A stretch of 64,000 bases of DNA from GWE2-51-13 sp041736705 (lineage in GTDB: Bacteria > Bacillota_I > Bacilli_A > Erysipelotrichales > Erysipelotrichaceae). The position numbers and the translations under genes were made by a program. The notes under the pieces were generated by a model that was not told the origin of the DNA, searched no databases, and was given only the letters and a program-made list of their open reading frames with translations. Below are positions 35,014-44,322 of the stretch, in pieces. The stretch's first letter is position 1. Every line of letters begins with the position of its first letter. The stretch lies in contig JBGSTC010000017.1 of assembly GCA_041736705.1 (NCBI GenBank), forward strand, positions 97,083 to 161,082, read 5' to 3'.

Positions 35014-36411
35014 TTAGTCGAGACTTTCCGCTTTCACGACGGCTTCTTCGATCGTGCCGACATACATGAAGGCTTGTTCCGGAAGATGGTCGTACTTCCC
35101 TTCCAAGATCGCTTTGAAACTCCGGATGGTTTCTTCGAGTTTGACATATTGTCCCGGGAAACCGTTGAATTGTTCGGCGACATGGAACGCTTGCGACAAG
35201 AAGTTACGGATGCGGCGTGCACGGTTGACGACGACTTTGTCTTCATCGGACAGTTCGTCCATCCCGAGGATGGCGATGATGTCCTGGAGTTCTTTATAGC
35301 GTTGCAGGATCTGTTGGACATCGCGGGCGACACGGTAGTGTTCTTCCCCGACGACCAAGGGATCCAACATACGGCTGGAAGATTCCAACGGATCGACGGC
35401 GGGGTAGATCCCCAACGCGGCGATATTGCGGTCAAGTACGGTTTTCGCATCCAAGTGGGAGAAGGCGGTCGCAGGGGCGGGGTCGGTCAAATCGTCGGCC
35501 GGAACATAGATGGCTTGGACGGAAGTGATCGAACCGCGTTTGGTCGATGTGATGCGTTCTTGAAGCTGTCCCATTTCGGTGGCAAGCGTCGGTTGATAAC
35601 CGACCGCGGACGGGATGCGTCCGAGCAGGGCGGAGACTTCCGACCCGGCTTGGGTGAAACGGAAAATATTGTCGATGAAGAGAAGGACGTCCTGACCTTC
35701 GCGATCGCGGTAGTATTCCGCCATCGTCAATCCGGTCAGACCGACGCGCATACGGGCGCCCGGACTTTCATTCATCTGTCCGTAGACCAACACGGTTTTC
35801 GCAAGGACCCCCGTGTCTTTCATTTCATGATAGAGATCGTTCCCTTCACGGGTACGCTCTCCGACGCCGGCGACGACGGATAATCCGCCGTGTTCGGTCG
35901 CGATGTTGTGGATCAATTCCTGCATGACGACGGTCTTTCCGACCCCCGCACCGCCGAACAGACCGATCTTTCCGCCTTTAACGTACGGGCAAAGAAGGTC
36001 GATGACTTTGATGCCGGTTTCCAGGATTTCCGACGTGGTTTGCTGGTCTTCGAATTTGGGGGCGTCGCGGTGGATCGGCATGCGTTCCACTTCGGGTCCC
36101 ATGGGTTCCATCCCGTCGATCGGTTCGCCCAGGACGTTGAACATACGTCCCAGGACTTCTTTGCCGACCGGCGCCATGATTGGGTTTTCGGTATCGACGC
36201 AAGCCATCCCACGGACAAGTCCGTCGGTGGATCCCATCGAAATGCAGCGGACGACATCGTCCCCGATATGCTGCGCGACTTCTACGACCAGCTTACGATC
36301 ACTGAGTTGGATGTCGATCGCGTTATGCAACATGGGCAATTCGCCCTGGTTGAAACGTACGTCGACGACCGGTCCGATGATCTGACTGATTTTACCGATG
36401 TTTTGTGCCAT
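35014..36411 (-). CDS. atpD: F1Fo ATP synthase subunit beta
   Basis: 465 residues, the catalytic subunit. P-loop GGAGVGKT, GERTREG and the catalytic-site YHEM region, then LLFIDNIFRFTQAG and SAVGYQPTLATEMG. The ATG at 36411 (MAQNIGKISQIIGPVVDV) follows AGGAGGT by six bases. A frame extension to 36438 is not supported. Confidence 0.97.
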   Translation of the reverse strand: MAQNIGKISQIIGPVVDVRFNQGELPMLHNAIDIQLSDRKLVVEVAQHIGDDVVRCISMGSTDGLVRGMACVDTENPIMAPVGKEVLGRMFNVLGEPIDGMEPMGPEVERMPIHRDAPKFEDQQTTSEILETGIKVIDLLCPYVKGGKIGLFGGAGVGKTVVMQELIHNIATEHGGLSVVAGVGERTREGNDLYHEMKDTGVLAKTVLVYGQMNESPGARMRVGLTGLTMAEYYRDREGQDVLLFIDNIFRFTQAGSEVSALLGRIPSAVGYQPTLATEMGQLQERITSTKRGSITSVQAIYVPADDLTDPAPATAFSHLDAKTVLDRNIAALGIYPAVDPLESSSRMLDPLVVGEEHYRVARDVQQILQRYKELQDIIAILGMDELSDEDKVVVNRARRIRNFLSQAFHVAEQFNGFPGQYVKLEETIRSFKAILEGKYDHLPEQAFMYVGTIEEAVVKAESLD

Positions 36412-36421
36412 CGTGTACCTC

Positions 36422-37270
36422 CTATAAAGCTTCCGCACCGGCTACGATCTCCGTGATTTCCTGGGTGATCGCCGCTTGGCGGGTCTGATTGTAGGTCAAT
36501 AACAATTCTTCGATCAATTCTTCCGCGTTGTCCGTGGCATTGTCCATGGCCATTCTGCGGGAAGCTTGTTCGGACGTCTTGGATTCCAACCACAAGCCAT
36601 AAAGCAAGGAATGCATATACATCGGAACCAATTGATGGATCAACTCGACCGGATTGGGTTCGAAGATCGTATCTTGCTGAAGACCGGGTTCTTTTTCTTG
36701 TTCGATTTCCTGCGGAATGATCGGTAGAAGTTCGATCATGCTGGGTTCGAACGTCAACGAATTGACAAATTTCGTATAGATGACGCGGATGCCGCCGACC
36801 ACGCCGGCTTTGTATTGGTCCATGATCCAGTCGCCGACCTTCGCCAAATCGCGATACTGTAGGTTATCGCTTTGCGCCAGGTTTTTGAGTACGGGGTAAG
36901 GATGCCGTTTGAACCACATGCGCTCCTTACTTCCGATGACGACCAAGGGATCCCCTTCATCCAGTTTCTCACGGATGTAGTGCAGGACATTGACGTTGAA
37001 TCCCCCGCACAACCCCATATCGGAAACGAAGACCACGGTGACGGGTTTCGCTTTCTGCGGTTTGAGGTAGGGAATGTCGCTGACATTGGCTTGTCCGATG
37101 ACCTTGTGGATCGTCTTATGCAGGGTGGACGAATACAAGCGGTTCGCTTCCATCATGTTTTTCTGTTTTTGGAGCTTACTGGTCGCGATCAGTTCCATGG
37201 CGCTGGTGATTTTCTTGGTCGCCTTGACGGAACGGATGCGCGCTTTCAACGCTTGCTTATTGGCTGCCAT
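36422..37270 (-). CDS. atpG: F1Fo ATP synthase subunit gamma
   Basis: 282 residues forming the central rotor shaft. The N-terminal RIRSVKATKKITSAMELIA and C-terminal SRRMAMDNATDNAEELI helices are the conserved coiled-coil pair. FVSDMGLCGGFN lies between them. It lies between atpA and atpD. Confidence 0.95.
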   Translation of the reverse strand: MAANKQALKARIRSVKATKKITSAMELIATSKLQKQKNMMEANRLYSSTLHKTIHKVIGQANVSDIPYLKPQKAKPVTVVFVSDMGLCGGFNVNVLHYIREKLDEGDPLVVIGSKERMWFKRHPYPVLKNLAQSDNLQYRDLAKVGDWIMDQYKAGVVGGIRVIYTKFVNSLTFEPSMIELLPIIPQEIEQEKEPGLQQDTIFEPNPVELIHQLVPMYMHSLLYGLWLESKTSEQASRRMAMDNATDNAEELIEELLLTYNQTRQAAITQEITEIVAGAEAL

Positions 37271-37271
37271 C

Positions 37272-38792
37272 TTACTTCACGCTCATTTTGATGAAACGGT
37301 CGGTGATGCTTGCCATGGCGGTCTTGATCTTGGCTTCCAATTCGGGTGAAATGATTTTCTTTTCGTTGATTTCGGCGATGATTTCAGGGTATTCGACCTC
37401 GAAGTCGCTCAACATGATCCGTTCGAATTCGCGGATTCCATCCACCGGGATGTCCTTGATGAACTTGAACTTGGCGGTAAACAACGATAGAACCTCATGC
37501 GCCAAATCCAACGGGGCGTATTGACCTTGTTTGAGGAGTTCGGTCAATCTCGACCCATGGTCGATGACCGACTTGGTGTTGGCGTCCAGATCGGATCCGA
37601 ACTGGGCGAAGGCTAAGAGTTCACGGTACTGGGCGAGTTCCAACTTCAGCGAGGAAGCGACTTGCTTCATGGCTTTGGTCTGCGCCGCCGACCCGACACG
37701 GGAAACCGACAAACCGCTATCGACCGCTGGGCGTACGCCCGCGTTGAAGAGTTCGGTCTGCAGGAATAATTGTCCGTCCGTGATGGAGATGACGTTGGTC
37801 GGAATATAGGCCGAGATATCCCCGGCTTGGGTTTCGATGATGGGTAAAGCGGTCAGCGATCCGCCGCCGTTTTCCTTATTCAACTTACAGGCACGTTCAA
37901 GCAAACGTGAATGCAGGTAGAAGACATCCCCGGGATACGCTTCGCGTCCGGGAGGACGACGTAGCAGAAGACTCATGGTACGATAGGCGACCGCATGCTT
38001 GGACAAATCGTCATAGACGATCAGGACATCCTTGCCCTGCTCCAACCATTCTTCCCCGATCGCGCATCCGGCGTAGGGGGCGATGTATTGCAACGGCGCA
38101 AGTTCGCTGGCCGTGGCCGAAACGATGACGGTGTACTTCATCGCGTCGTGTTGTCTGAGTTTTTCGACGATTTGTGCCACCGTCGACGCTTTTTGGCCGA
38201 TGGCGACGTAGATGCAGATCATGTTCTGGTCTTTTTGGTTCAAGATCGTATCGATCGCGATCGCGGTTTTACCCGTCTGCCGATCACCGATGATGAGTTC
38301 GCGTTGTCCTCTGCCGATCGGGATCATCGAGTCGATGATCTTCAGTCCGGTCTGGACCGGTTGATTGACGGATTGACGGGTCATGACCCCCGGGGCGACG
38401 CGTTCGATCGGACGCGTTTTATCCGAAACGATCGCCGGTCCGCCGTCGATGGCGATTCCCAACGAGTTAACGACACGTCCCAACATCCCGTCCCCGACCG
38501 GGACTTCGACGATGCGTCCGGTACGTTTGACGGAGTCGCCTTCTTTGATTTCACGATCGCTGCCTAAAAGCACGCAACCGACATGGTCTTCTTCAAGGTT
38601 GAGCACCATTCCGAAAACGTCGTTTTCGAATTCCAGCAACTCGCCGGACATCGCATCGGTCAACCCATGCAATAAAGCGATTCCATCGCCGACTTTAATG
38701 ACGACGCCGACATCGTTTTCTTCAATCTTTTCTTCATAGTGCTTAATCCTGCTTTTTATCAGGGCACTGATTTCTTCAGGGCGTAATTCCAT
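37272..38792 (-). CDS. atpA: F1Fo ATP synthase subunit alpha
   Basis: 506 residues, the non-catalytic nucleotide-binding subunit. P-loop GDRQTGKT, then DVLIVYDDLSKHAVAYR and the ALPIIETQAGDISAYIPTNV switch region. The VDSGLSVSRVGSAAQTKAM segment carries the arginine finger region. One base separates its stop from atpG. Confidence 0.97.
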   Translation of the reverse strand: MELRPEEISALIKSRIKHYEEKIEENDVGVVIKVGDGIALLHGLTDAMSGELLEFENDVFGMVLNLEEDHVGCVLLGSDREIKEGDSVKRTGRIVEVPVGDGMLGRVVNSLGIAIDGGPAIVSDKTRPIERVAPGVMTRQSVNQPVQTGLKIIDSMIPIGRGQRELIIGDRQTGKTAIAIDTILNQKDQNMICIYVAIGQKASTVAQIVEKLRQHDAMKYTVIVSATASELAPLQYIAPYAGCAIGEEWLEQGKDVLIVYDDLSKHAVAYRTMSLLLRRPPGREAYPGDVFYLHSRLLERACKLNKENGGGSLTALPIIETQAGDISAYIPTNVISITDGQLFLQTELFNAGVRPAVDSGLSVSRVGSAAQTKAMKQVASSLKLELAQYRELLAFAQFGSDLDANTKSVIDHGSRLTELLKQGQYAPLDLAHEVLSLFTAKFKFIKDIPVDGIREFERIMLSDFEVEYPEIIAEINEKKIISPELEAKIKTAMASITDRFIKMSVK

Positions 38793-38796
38793 AGCC

Positions 38797-39336
38797 TCAC
38801 CTGCTTCCTTTGACGAGTTCTGTTTTCAAATTCGCGATCCGCGCTTTCATCGATCCGTCGATGATCGTGTTTTCCAGCGAAACCTTGATTCCGCTGATCA
38901 GTGTCGGATCGATGCGGTTGGTCAGTTCGACGGTCTGTTTGCGACGCTCCGAGAAATCCCGGTTGAGATTCTGCAGTTGCGTCTTATCCAAGGGATAGAC
39001 GGAATAGACGATGCCTTCCGCGATGTTATGGATGCGGTTGTAATGATGTCTGTATTCCTCGATCATGTCGGGGAACAGCGCCATCCGGTCCTTATCGACC
39101 AATAGACAGAGCGTGTGCACGATCGTCGCATCGACGTTGGCACCCAAACTTTCCTTCAAGACGGTTTTCTTGTCTTGTTTCGACACTTGCGTACGTGCGA
39201 AAAAACGGAGGATTTCCGGGATTTCGCACCATAAGGTGTTCAAGGCTTCCAATTGTTCTTTCCAATCGCTCTCTTTCTTTACCTCTTCGGCAAGTCCGTA
39301 GAGCGCCTCGGCATAGATCGCGGCCGCCTTACCCAT
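38797..39336 (-). CDS. atpH: F1Fo ATP synthase subunit delta
   Basis: 179 residues, the stator cap joining the b-subunits to the alpha subunits. Helical N-terminal domain AAIYAEALYGLAEEVKK and the C-terminal pattern RIDPTLISGIKVSLENTIIDGS typical of OSCP/delta. Its start overlaps the atpF stop by one base. Confidence 0.92.
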   Translation of the reverse strand: MGKAAAIYAEALYGLAEEVKKESDWKEQLEALNTLWCEIPEILRFFARTQVSKQDKKTVLKESLGANVDATIVHTLCLLVDKDRMALFPDMIEEYRHHYNRIHNIAEGIVYSVYPLDKTQLQNLNRDFSERRKQTVELTNRIDPTLISGIKVSLENTIIDGSMKARIANLKTELVKGSR

Positions 39337-39839
39337 TAGCTACGCACGTCTTTCATGAACTTCTCGATCAACGCACGGTCGCTGTCTTCGTCGACCCGTC
39401 CTTCGATCAGTTTTTGCGCAGCCAAAAGGGCGACATCCACGATTTCGGATTGGATACTGTCGTCCATTTGCTGACGTTGATATGTGATTTCACGGATGGC
39501 GGCCTGTAGTTTCAGGTCGGCTTCACGTTTTCCGTCGGCGGTCAATTTCTCTTTGACACGCTGACCTTCTTCTTTCCCGCGTTCAACCAGTTGCATCGCC
39601 TCGTGGGCGGCCGCAACTAACTTGCTTTCGGCTTCGGTCTCCAGTTTCTTCGCGGCTTCGTTGGCTTCGTCGGCTTCCCTCAACTGACGTTCCGCATAAT
39701 CGGCACGTTTTTCGAGATAGGCTAACGTCGGTTTCCATAATAAGCGCTTGAACCAATAGAATAAAAGACCGGTGGCCGTAAGCTGGATGAGCATCGTGAG
39801 AGGATTCGGGAATAATTTCCCTGCGATATCCAAATCCAT
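39336..39839 (-). CDS. atpF: F1Fo ATP synthase subunit b
   Basis: 167 residues: one N-terminal membrane helix (about 12-30), then a long charged coiled coil forming the peripheral stalk, with a KRLLWKPTLAYLEKRADY start to the helix. One b gene only, so a b2 homodimer is expected. Confidence 0.92.
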   Translation of the reverse strand: MDLDIAGKLFPNPLTMLIQLTATGLLFYWFKRLLWKPTLAYLEKRADYAERQLREADEANEAAKKLETEAESKLVAAAHEAMQLVERGKEEGQRVKEKLTADGKREADLKLQAAIREITYQRQQMDDSIQSEIVDVALLAAQKLIEGRVDEDSDRALIEKFMKDVRS

Positions 39840-39869
39840 AGGTTCACCTGCTTTCCGATAGGGGTTGGC

Positions 39870-40103
39870 TTATTTGAAAACGAACATCAACAAGAATGCG
39901 ACAAGCAATCCGTAGATCGCACAGGTTTCGGCGATGGCATCGCCCAAGATCAACATGGCGCGGATTTTGTTTTCCGCTTCAGGATTACGCGAAACGGCTT
40001 CGACCGCTTTACCCGCGGCGATCCCTTGACCGATCCCGGTCATTAATCCAGTCATAACAGCCAAGCCTGCCCCGATGGCAACTAATCCTCTTCCGATATC
40101 CAT
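39870..40103 (-). CDS. atpE: F1Fo ATP synthase subunit c, sodium-type signature
   Basis: 77 residues, two membrane helices joined by a polar loop (SRNPEAENK). The ion site combines Q26 in GIGQGIAAGK with E59, T60 and Y64 in AIAETCAIYG. The glutamine-to-glutamate spacing of 33 equals that of the Na+-binding c-ring of Ilyobacter tartaricus (Q32, E65, S66, Y70). Proton-type Bacillus c subunits lack this glutamine and the residue after the glutamate. The ring is therefore predicted to carry Na+. Coupling is inference. The helix packing motif GAGLAVMTG is slightly unusual. Confidence 0.95.
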   Translation of the reverse strand: MDIGRGLVAIGAGLAVMTGLMTGIGQGIAAGKAVEAVSRNPEAENKIRAMLILGDAIAETCAIYGLLVAFLLMFVFK

Positions 40104-40122
40104 TTGTTAGTCCTCCTTTTGA

Positions 40123-40830
40123 CTATTCCTGGGGAAGTTCAATCCCGATGAAAATGGTGGTAAGCATTAAGAAGATATACGTTTGGATGAATCCGGCGAA
40201 CACGTCGAAGTAGGCGTGGAAGGCCGGGGCGATGATCACGCCGATGAAGTCGAACTTGCCGATGAACGGGACGAATCCGGAAAGGAACCCCGTAAAGGCA
40301 TAGAACAACATCATCAAGGTCGATCCGCTGGTGATGTTTCCGAAGAGACGGAGGGACATCGAGATCAACGGGGCGATCGTGCCGAAGATGTTCATGATGA
40401 TAAACGGCGGATACGGTTCGATGAAACGGTGGAAAAACTGTTTCAAGCCGTTGGTGCGGTAGTTGGTGTACTGGATCAGTACGAAGGTGATCAGCGCAAG
40501 CGTCAAGGTCACGCTATAGTTCGCGGTTGGCTGCGCCAGTCCGAACAAGCCCGACAGATTGCTTAGAAGCATGTAGACCGCGATCGAACCGATGTACGGC
40601 GCGTAGCGCATGCCCGCTTTTTTACCCATGTTGTCGACGGTGAGTTTACGTATGAATTCGACATACATCGTACAGAACAGTACGACGCCCGTCGGTCTTG
40701 CGAAGGGGTCCGCCTTTTTGAGCTGGACGTTCGCATAGATCATAAACAGAAGGATCACGCCGAATACGATGAGGATCGAAAACACTTCGACCTGTACCTT
40801 CAACACCGGTACACTGAGGAAATTGATCAT
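40123..40830 (-). CDS. atpB: F1Fo ATP synthase subunit a
   Basis: 235 residues, about five to six membrane helices. The essential arginine lies in SMSLRLFGNITSG. The C-terminal PAFHAYFDVFAGFIQTYIF segment is the conserved last helix. Forms the half-channels against the c-ring. It follows the atpI-like gene by one base. Confidence 0.94.
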   Translation of the reverse strand: MINFLSVPVLKVQVEVFSILIVFGVILLFMIYANVQLKKADPFARPTGVVLFCTMYVEFIRKLTVDNMGKKAGMRYAPYIGSIAVYMLLSNLSGLFGLAQPTANYSVTLTLALITFVLIQYTNYRTNGLKQFFHRFIEPYPPFIIMNIFGTIAPLISMSLRLFGNITSGSTLMMLFYAFTGFLSGFVPFIGKFDFIGVIIAPAFHAYFDVFAGFIQTYIFLMLTTIFIGIELPQE

Positions 40831-40831
40831 T

Positions 40832-41191
40832 TCATTCCTCCTTTTTACGAAAGAAAATCTCTTTCACAAACAAGCGGTACTTGAAGAACAGCAGACCCGC
40901 CGTCGCCGCGAAGACATTGATCCAAGTCGGATACAAGATCGCGATCAACAAGGGGACGCCGAGGAACATCGTCGCCGCCGCAAAAAAAAGATAGGTGGTG
41001 AAGCGCTTGTGATAGCGCAGATGAAGGATTCCGGAGACATAATTGGATGTCAGCTGGAAGTGGATCAGCGAAGCGGCGAAGCCGGCGAGAAAGCCGATCC
41101 CCCAACTTGCCTTGATCACGACCAAAAGTACGCCGAGGATCAACCCCGACCGCAAACTCCCTTTTACGTGATTGCTTAAGAAATCATCCAT
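40832..41191 (-). CDS. atpI: AtpI-like ATP synthase assembly protein
   Basis: 119 residues with about four membrane helices, and a C-terminal LFFKYRLFVKEIFFRKKEE tail. Position as first gene of the operon, size and topology fit the ATP synthase subunit I family, which helps assemble the c-ring and, in some species, take up Mg2+. Sequence conservation in the family is low, so context carries much of the call. Confidence 0.75.
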   Translation of the reverse strand: MDDFLSNHVKGSLRSGLILGVLLVVIKASWGIGFLAGFAASLIHFQLTSNYVSGILHLRYHKRFTTYLFFAAATMFLGVPLLIAILYPTWINVFAATAGLLFFKYRLFVKEIFFRKKEE

Positions 41192-41219
41192 CGTTTCACT
41201 CCTGTTTCAATACGCAACA

Positions 41220-41248
41220 ATGATAGCATAAATCCCCCGTTCTGTGTA
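41220..41248 (-). promoter_or_regulatory. candidate atp operon promoter
   Basis: On the minus strand a TATCAT -10 (41220-41225) with a TG extension and a weak TACACA -35 (41243-41248), 17 bp apart. It overlaps the upp terminator, so the operon could restart right after the upstream transcript ends. Confidence 0.4.
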
Positions 41249-41259
41249 GAACGGGGGAT
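41232..41259 (-). terminator. terminator after upp
   Basis: A 12-bp stem with a GTGT loop (41232-41243 with 41248-41259) followed on the minus strand by TTTATG. The T-run is short but the stem is very stable. Confidence 0.75.
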
Positions 41260-41274
41260 GAAAAGTCGAACTTC

Positions 41275-41895
41275 CTACTTGGTTCCGAAAATCCGGTCGC
41301 CCGCGTCGCCAAGTCCCGGAACGATATATCCTTTTTCGTTGAGTTTCTCATCCAAGGCCGCAAGGTAGACATCCACGTCGGGATGATCCGCTTCGATGCG
41401 TTTGACGCCTTCCGGCGCTCCGACCAGACAGACCAACTTGATGATCGATGCCCCGCGTTTTTTGAGAAGCGTAATCGCGGCGGATGCGGATCCGCCCGTC
41501 GCCAACATCGGGTCGAGAACCATGACGACCGACTCCGGCATGTTCGAGGGGAACTTCGCGAAATATTCATGCGGTTCCAAGGTTTCTTCGTCGCGATAGA
41601 GTCCGATGTGTCCGACTTTCGCCGTCGGGATCAGATCGCGGATCCCGTTGACCATGCCGAGGCCGGCACGAAGAATGGGGACCAATACGATTTCCTTGGC
41701 CAACTCCTGGGTTTGACAAAGGGAAACGGGGGTTTTGATTTCGATGGGGTTCAACGGCAGGTCGCGTGTGATTTCAAATGCCATCAAGCCTGCGATTTCA
41801 TCCAGGTTCTGTCTGAAATCCTTGGTTCCGGTGGATTCTTTACGCATCTGCGTCAGTTTGTGGGTAATCAGGGGGTGATGAAGTACGGTAAGCAT
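41275..41895 (-). CDS. upp: uracil phosphoribosyltransferase
   Basis: Pyrimidine salvage: uracil plus PRPP gives UMP. 206 residues. The PRPP loop is VMVLDPMLATGGSA and the uracil-binding C-terminus is PGLGDAGDRIFGT. VPILRAGLGMV is also conserved. It follows glyA and precedes the atp operon, as in Bacillus. Confidence 0.96.
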   Translation of the reverse strand: MLTVLHHPLITHKLTQMRKESTGTKDFRQNLDEIAGLMAFEITRDLPLNPIEIKTPVSLCQTQELAKEIVLVPILRAGLGMVNGIRDLIPTAKVGHIGLYRDEETLEPHEYFAKFPSNMPESVVMVLDPMLATGGSASAAITLLKKRGASIIKLVCLVGAPEGVKRIEADHPDVDVYLAALDEKLNEKGYIVPGLGDAGDRIFGTK

Positions 41896-41911
41896 GTTTC
41901 TTCCTCCTTGT

Positions 41912-43135
41912 TTAACAATCGACCGGGAAACGGCGCGTCAATGCGCGGACTTCCTTCAGGATTTCCGCATGCAGCTCAGTATCTTCGGGATGTTTCAGTG
42001 TGTTGGCGATGAAAATCGCGATTTGTCTGAATTCTTCTTCTTTCATGCCGCGTGTCGTCATCGCGGGGGATCCCAGCCGAATCCCGCTGGTCGTAAAGGG
42101 TTTTTCCGTATCGAAGGGGATGGCGTTCTTGTTGCAGGTGATCCCGACGGAATCCAGCAACTTTTCGCTGACTTTTCCGCTCAGTCCGACCGAGCGTTTC
42201 ACGTCGACCAGGCACATGTGGTTTTCACTTCCGCCACCGACCAAAGTGAATCCTTCAAGGATCAGTTGTTCGCACAGCGCCTGCATGTTCTTCAGAATCT
42301 GTGCGCTGTATTCGGTGAAGGAGGGCTGCAGGTCTTCATGGAAGCACGCCGCCTTACCGGCGATCACATGCATCAAGGGACCTCCCTGCATGCCCGGGAA
42401 AACCCGTTTGTCGAGGATTTCCGCGTATTGCTTCTTGCAGAGGATCATGCCTCCGCGCGGACCGCGCAAGGTTTTATGGGTCGTCGTGGTGACGAAATCC
42501 GCATAGGGGATCGGAGAGGGATGATGCCCGGTCGCGACCAAGCCGGCGATATGCGCCATGTCGACCATCAGGTACGCCCCGACTTCATCGGCGATCTCCC
42601 TGAATTTCTCGAATTCGAGAATAAAGGGATAGGCGCTCGCCCCGGCGACGATCAGTTTCGGTTTCAATTCGATCGCTTGTTTACGCAGTGCGTCATAGTC
42701 GATGCGATGGTTGATCGGATCGACGCCATAACTGTGAAATTCATAAAGCATGCCCGAAAAATTCAACGGATGTCCGTGGGTCAAATGCCCCCCGGCGCTA
42801 AGATCCATCCCCAACACTTTGTCTTTATAGTTAAGGATGCTTAAGTAGACCCCCATGTTCGCCTGCGACCCGCTGTGCGGTTGCACGTTGGCGTGCTCCG
42901 CCCCGAACAGTTCGCATGCCCGTGTCCTGGCCAACTCTTCGACTTCATCCACGTATTCGCAGCCGCCGTAATAACGTTTATGGGGATAGCCTTCCGCGTA
43001 TTTGTTGGTGAGGATGCTTCCGACCGCTTCCATGACGTCTTTGGAGACATAGTTCTCCGATGCGATCAGTTCGATGTTTTCTTGTTGGCGCAAGGCTTCG
43101 CGTTGTATCGCCTCGCGCAGTTCAACATCTTTCAT
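41912..43135 (-). CDS. glyA: serine hydroxymethyltransferase
   Basis: PLP enzyme making glycine and methylene-tetrahydrofolate from serine. 407 residues. The N-terminal ENIELIASENYVS, QPHSGSQAN and the PLP-lysine motif TTTHKTLRGPRGG are present. The start overlaps the end of rpiB by 14 bp. Confidence 0.96.
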   Translation of the reverse strand: MKDVELREAIQREALRQQENIELIASENYVSKDVMEAVGSILTNKYAEGYPHKRYYGGCEYVDEVEELARTRACELFGAEHANVQPHSGSQANMGVYLSILNYKDKVLGMDLSAGGHLTHGHPLNFSGMLYEFHSYGVDPINHRIDYDALRKQAIELKPKLIVAGASAYPFILEFEKFREIADEVGAYLMVDMAHIAGLVATGHHPSPIPYADFVTTTTHKTLRGPRGGMILCKKQYAEILDKRVFPGMQGGPLMHVIAGKAACFHEDLQPSFTEYSAQILKNMQALCEQLILEGFTLVGGGSENHMCLVDVKRSVGLSGKVSEKLLDSVGITCNKNAIPFDTEKPFTTSGIRLGSPAMTTRGMKEEEFRQIAIFIANTLKHPEDTELHAEILKEVRALTRRFPVDC

Positions 43136-43589
43136 CGTGTTCGCCCTCCTTCGCCTCGACGGCCGTGATCTTATCGATCCTGCGTTGATGGCGCGGATCC
43201 CCGGGATAGAGGGTATTCAACCAGGTCAAAGCGATCTCGACCGCTTCGTCCGGCGTAACCAGTCTTCCGCCCATCGCCAAGACGTTGGTGTTGTTGTGCT
43301 CGCGGGTGATCGCGGCGGTTTGGGTATCATAGACCAAGGCGCAACGGATGCCCTTGACCTTGTTCGCGACGATCGACGCGCCGATCCCGGTTCCGCACAG
43401 GACGACCCCGAACTCATTCTTCCCTGCAGCGACGGATTTGACCGCGGGATACACCATGTCGGGATAATCCACGCTTGCGCTGGAATAGCAGCCGAAATCC
43501 TCGATCTCGAACCCTCTCTTCAATAATTCCTCGCGGATCGCCTCTTTATGGTCGAAGGCTCCATGGTCACATGCCAATGCGATTTTCAT
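43122..43589 (-). CDS. rpiB: ribose 5-phosphate isomerase B
   Basis: Interconverts ribose 5-phosphate and ribulose 5-phosphate. 155 residues. ALACDHGAFDHKE and the active-site VVLCGTGIGASIVANK with its cysteine are diagnostic of the RpiB/LacAB family. ITREHNNTNVLAMGGR follows. The C-terminal about 10 residues overlap glyA. The LacA/LacB alternative is unlikely with this context. Confidence 0.93.
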   Translation of the reverse strand: MKIALACDHGAFDHKEAIREELLKRGFEIEDFGCYSSASVDYPDMVYPAVKSVAAGKNEFGVVLCGTGIGASIVANKVKGIRCALVYDTQTAAITREHNNTNVLAMGGRLVTPDEAVEIALTWLNTLYPGDPRHQRRIDKITAVEAKEGEHDERC

Positions 43590-44212
43590 CGTTCTTCCTC
43601 GCTTTCATTTAACGATTCCAGGATTTCTTCCAAGCGGATCTTCCCTTGCCGGATCACTTTGATCTGCTTCTCGCGTGCATCGATGATGGTGGACGCCAAT
43701 TGCGCTCCCGATCGACCCAGCACGACCGCGTCGATCCGTCCATCCAGCTGACGCAATACTTCGTCGCTATCGCTGGCCGGCGGTTCACCGCTAAGGTTTG
43801 CGCTTGGGACAAGCAAGCCGCATCCCATCTTCTTGATCAATCCAAGGATCCAGGGATCATCCGGCATCCGTATCCCGATCGTATCGAATCCGTTGGTGAT
43901 CACCTCGGACACTTCCGGCTTTTTATTGAATATCATCGTTAAAGCACCCGGCATCCACCGTCGAATCAATCGGATTTCCCTCTCGCTGAGCGAAGCGACC
44001 GCTTCGATCTGTGAAAGCGAATCGACCATCATCGGGAACGGTTTGGATTCCGGGCGCTGTTTCGCATCTTTCATTCGTTGTATGGCACTAGGGTCATCAC
44101 TACGCACTGCGAGCCCATAGACCGTATCGGTCGGAAAAGCCACCACGCCGCCGCGGTTGAGGATTTCTGCCACTTCGTCCAACTGGTTCGACAGCAAGCG
44201 TAAGGTTTCCAT
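43586..44212 (-). CDS. threonylcarbamoyl-AMP synthase (Sua5/YrdC)
   Basis: First step of the t6A37 tRNA modification: threonine, bicarbonate and ATP give threonylcarbamoyl-AMP. 208 residues. The N-terminal GGVVAFPTDTVYGLA nucleotide pocket, KQRPESKPF and SANLSGEPPA are YrdC-domain hallmarks. It is shorter than full Sua5 (about 340) because it lacks the C-terminal Sua5 domain, so it is of TsaC length. The ATG at 44212 is four bases after GGAGGG and is preferred to the upstream one at 44233. Its 3' end overlaps rpiB by four bases. Confidence 0.9.
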   Translation of the reverse strand: METLRLLSNQLDEVAEILNRGGVVAFPTDTVYGLAVRSDDPSAIQRMKDAKQRPESKPFPMMVDSLSQIEAVASLSEREIRLIRRWMPGALTMIFNKKPEVSEVITNGFDTIGIRMPDDPWILGLIKKMGCGLLVPSANLSGEPPASDSDEVLRQLDGRIDAVVLGRSGAQLASTIIDAREKQIKVIRQGKIRLEEILESLNESEEER

Positions 44213-44235
44213 AAGCCCTCCGTTTTTCTGCACTT

Positions 44236-44263
44236 ATTTTACCATAATCGTGGGGAGGCACAA
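44236..44263 (-). promoter_or_regulatory. promoter of the sua5-rpiB-glyA-upp operon
   Basis: On the minus strand: TTGTGC (44258-44263), 16-bp spacer, TAAAAT (44236-44241) with TG extension, 24 bp before the start codon. Confidence 0.6.
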
Positions 44264-44322
44264 GGAAAAACGGGTGAAATCTTCCATCTCCCCGTATTTT
44301 AACCTTTCATCCGTCGATGTCA

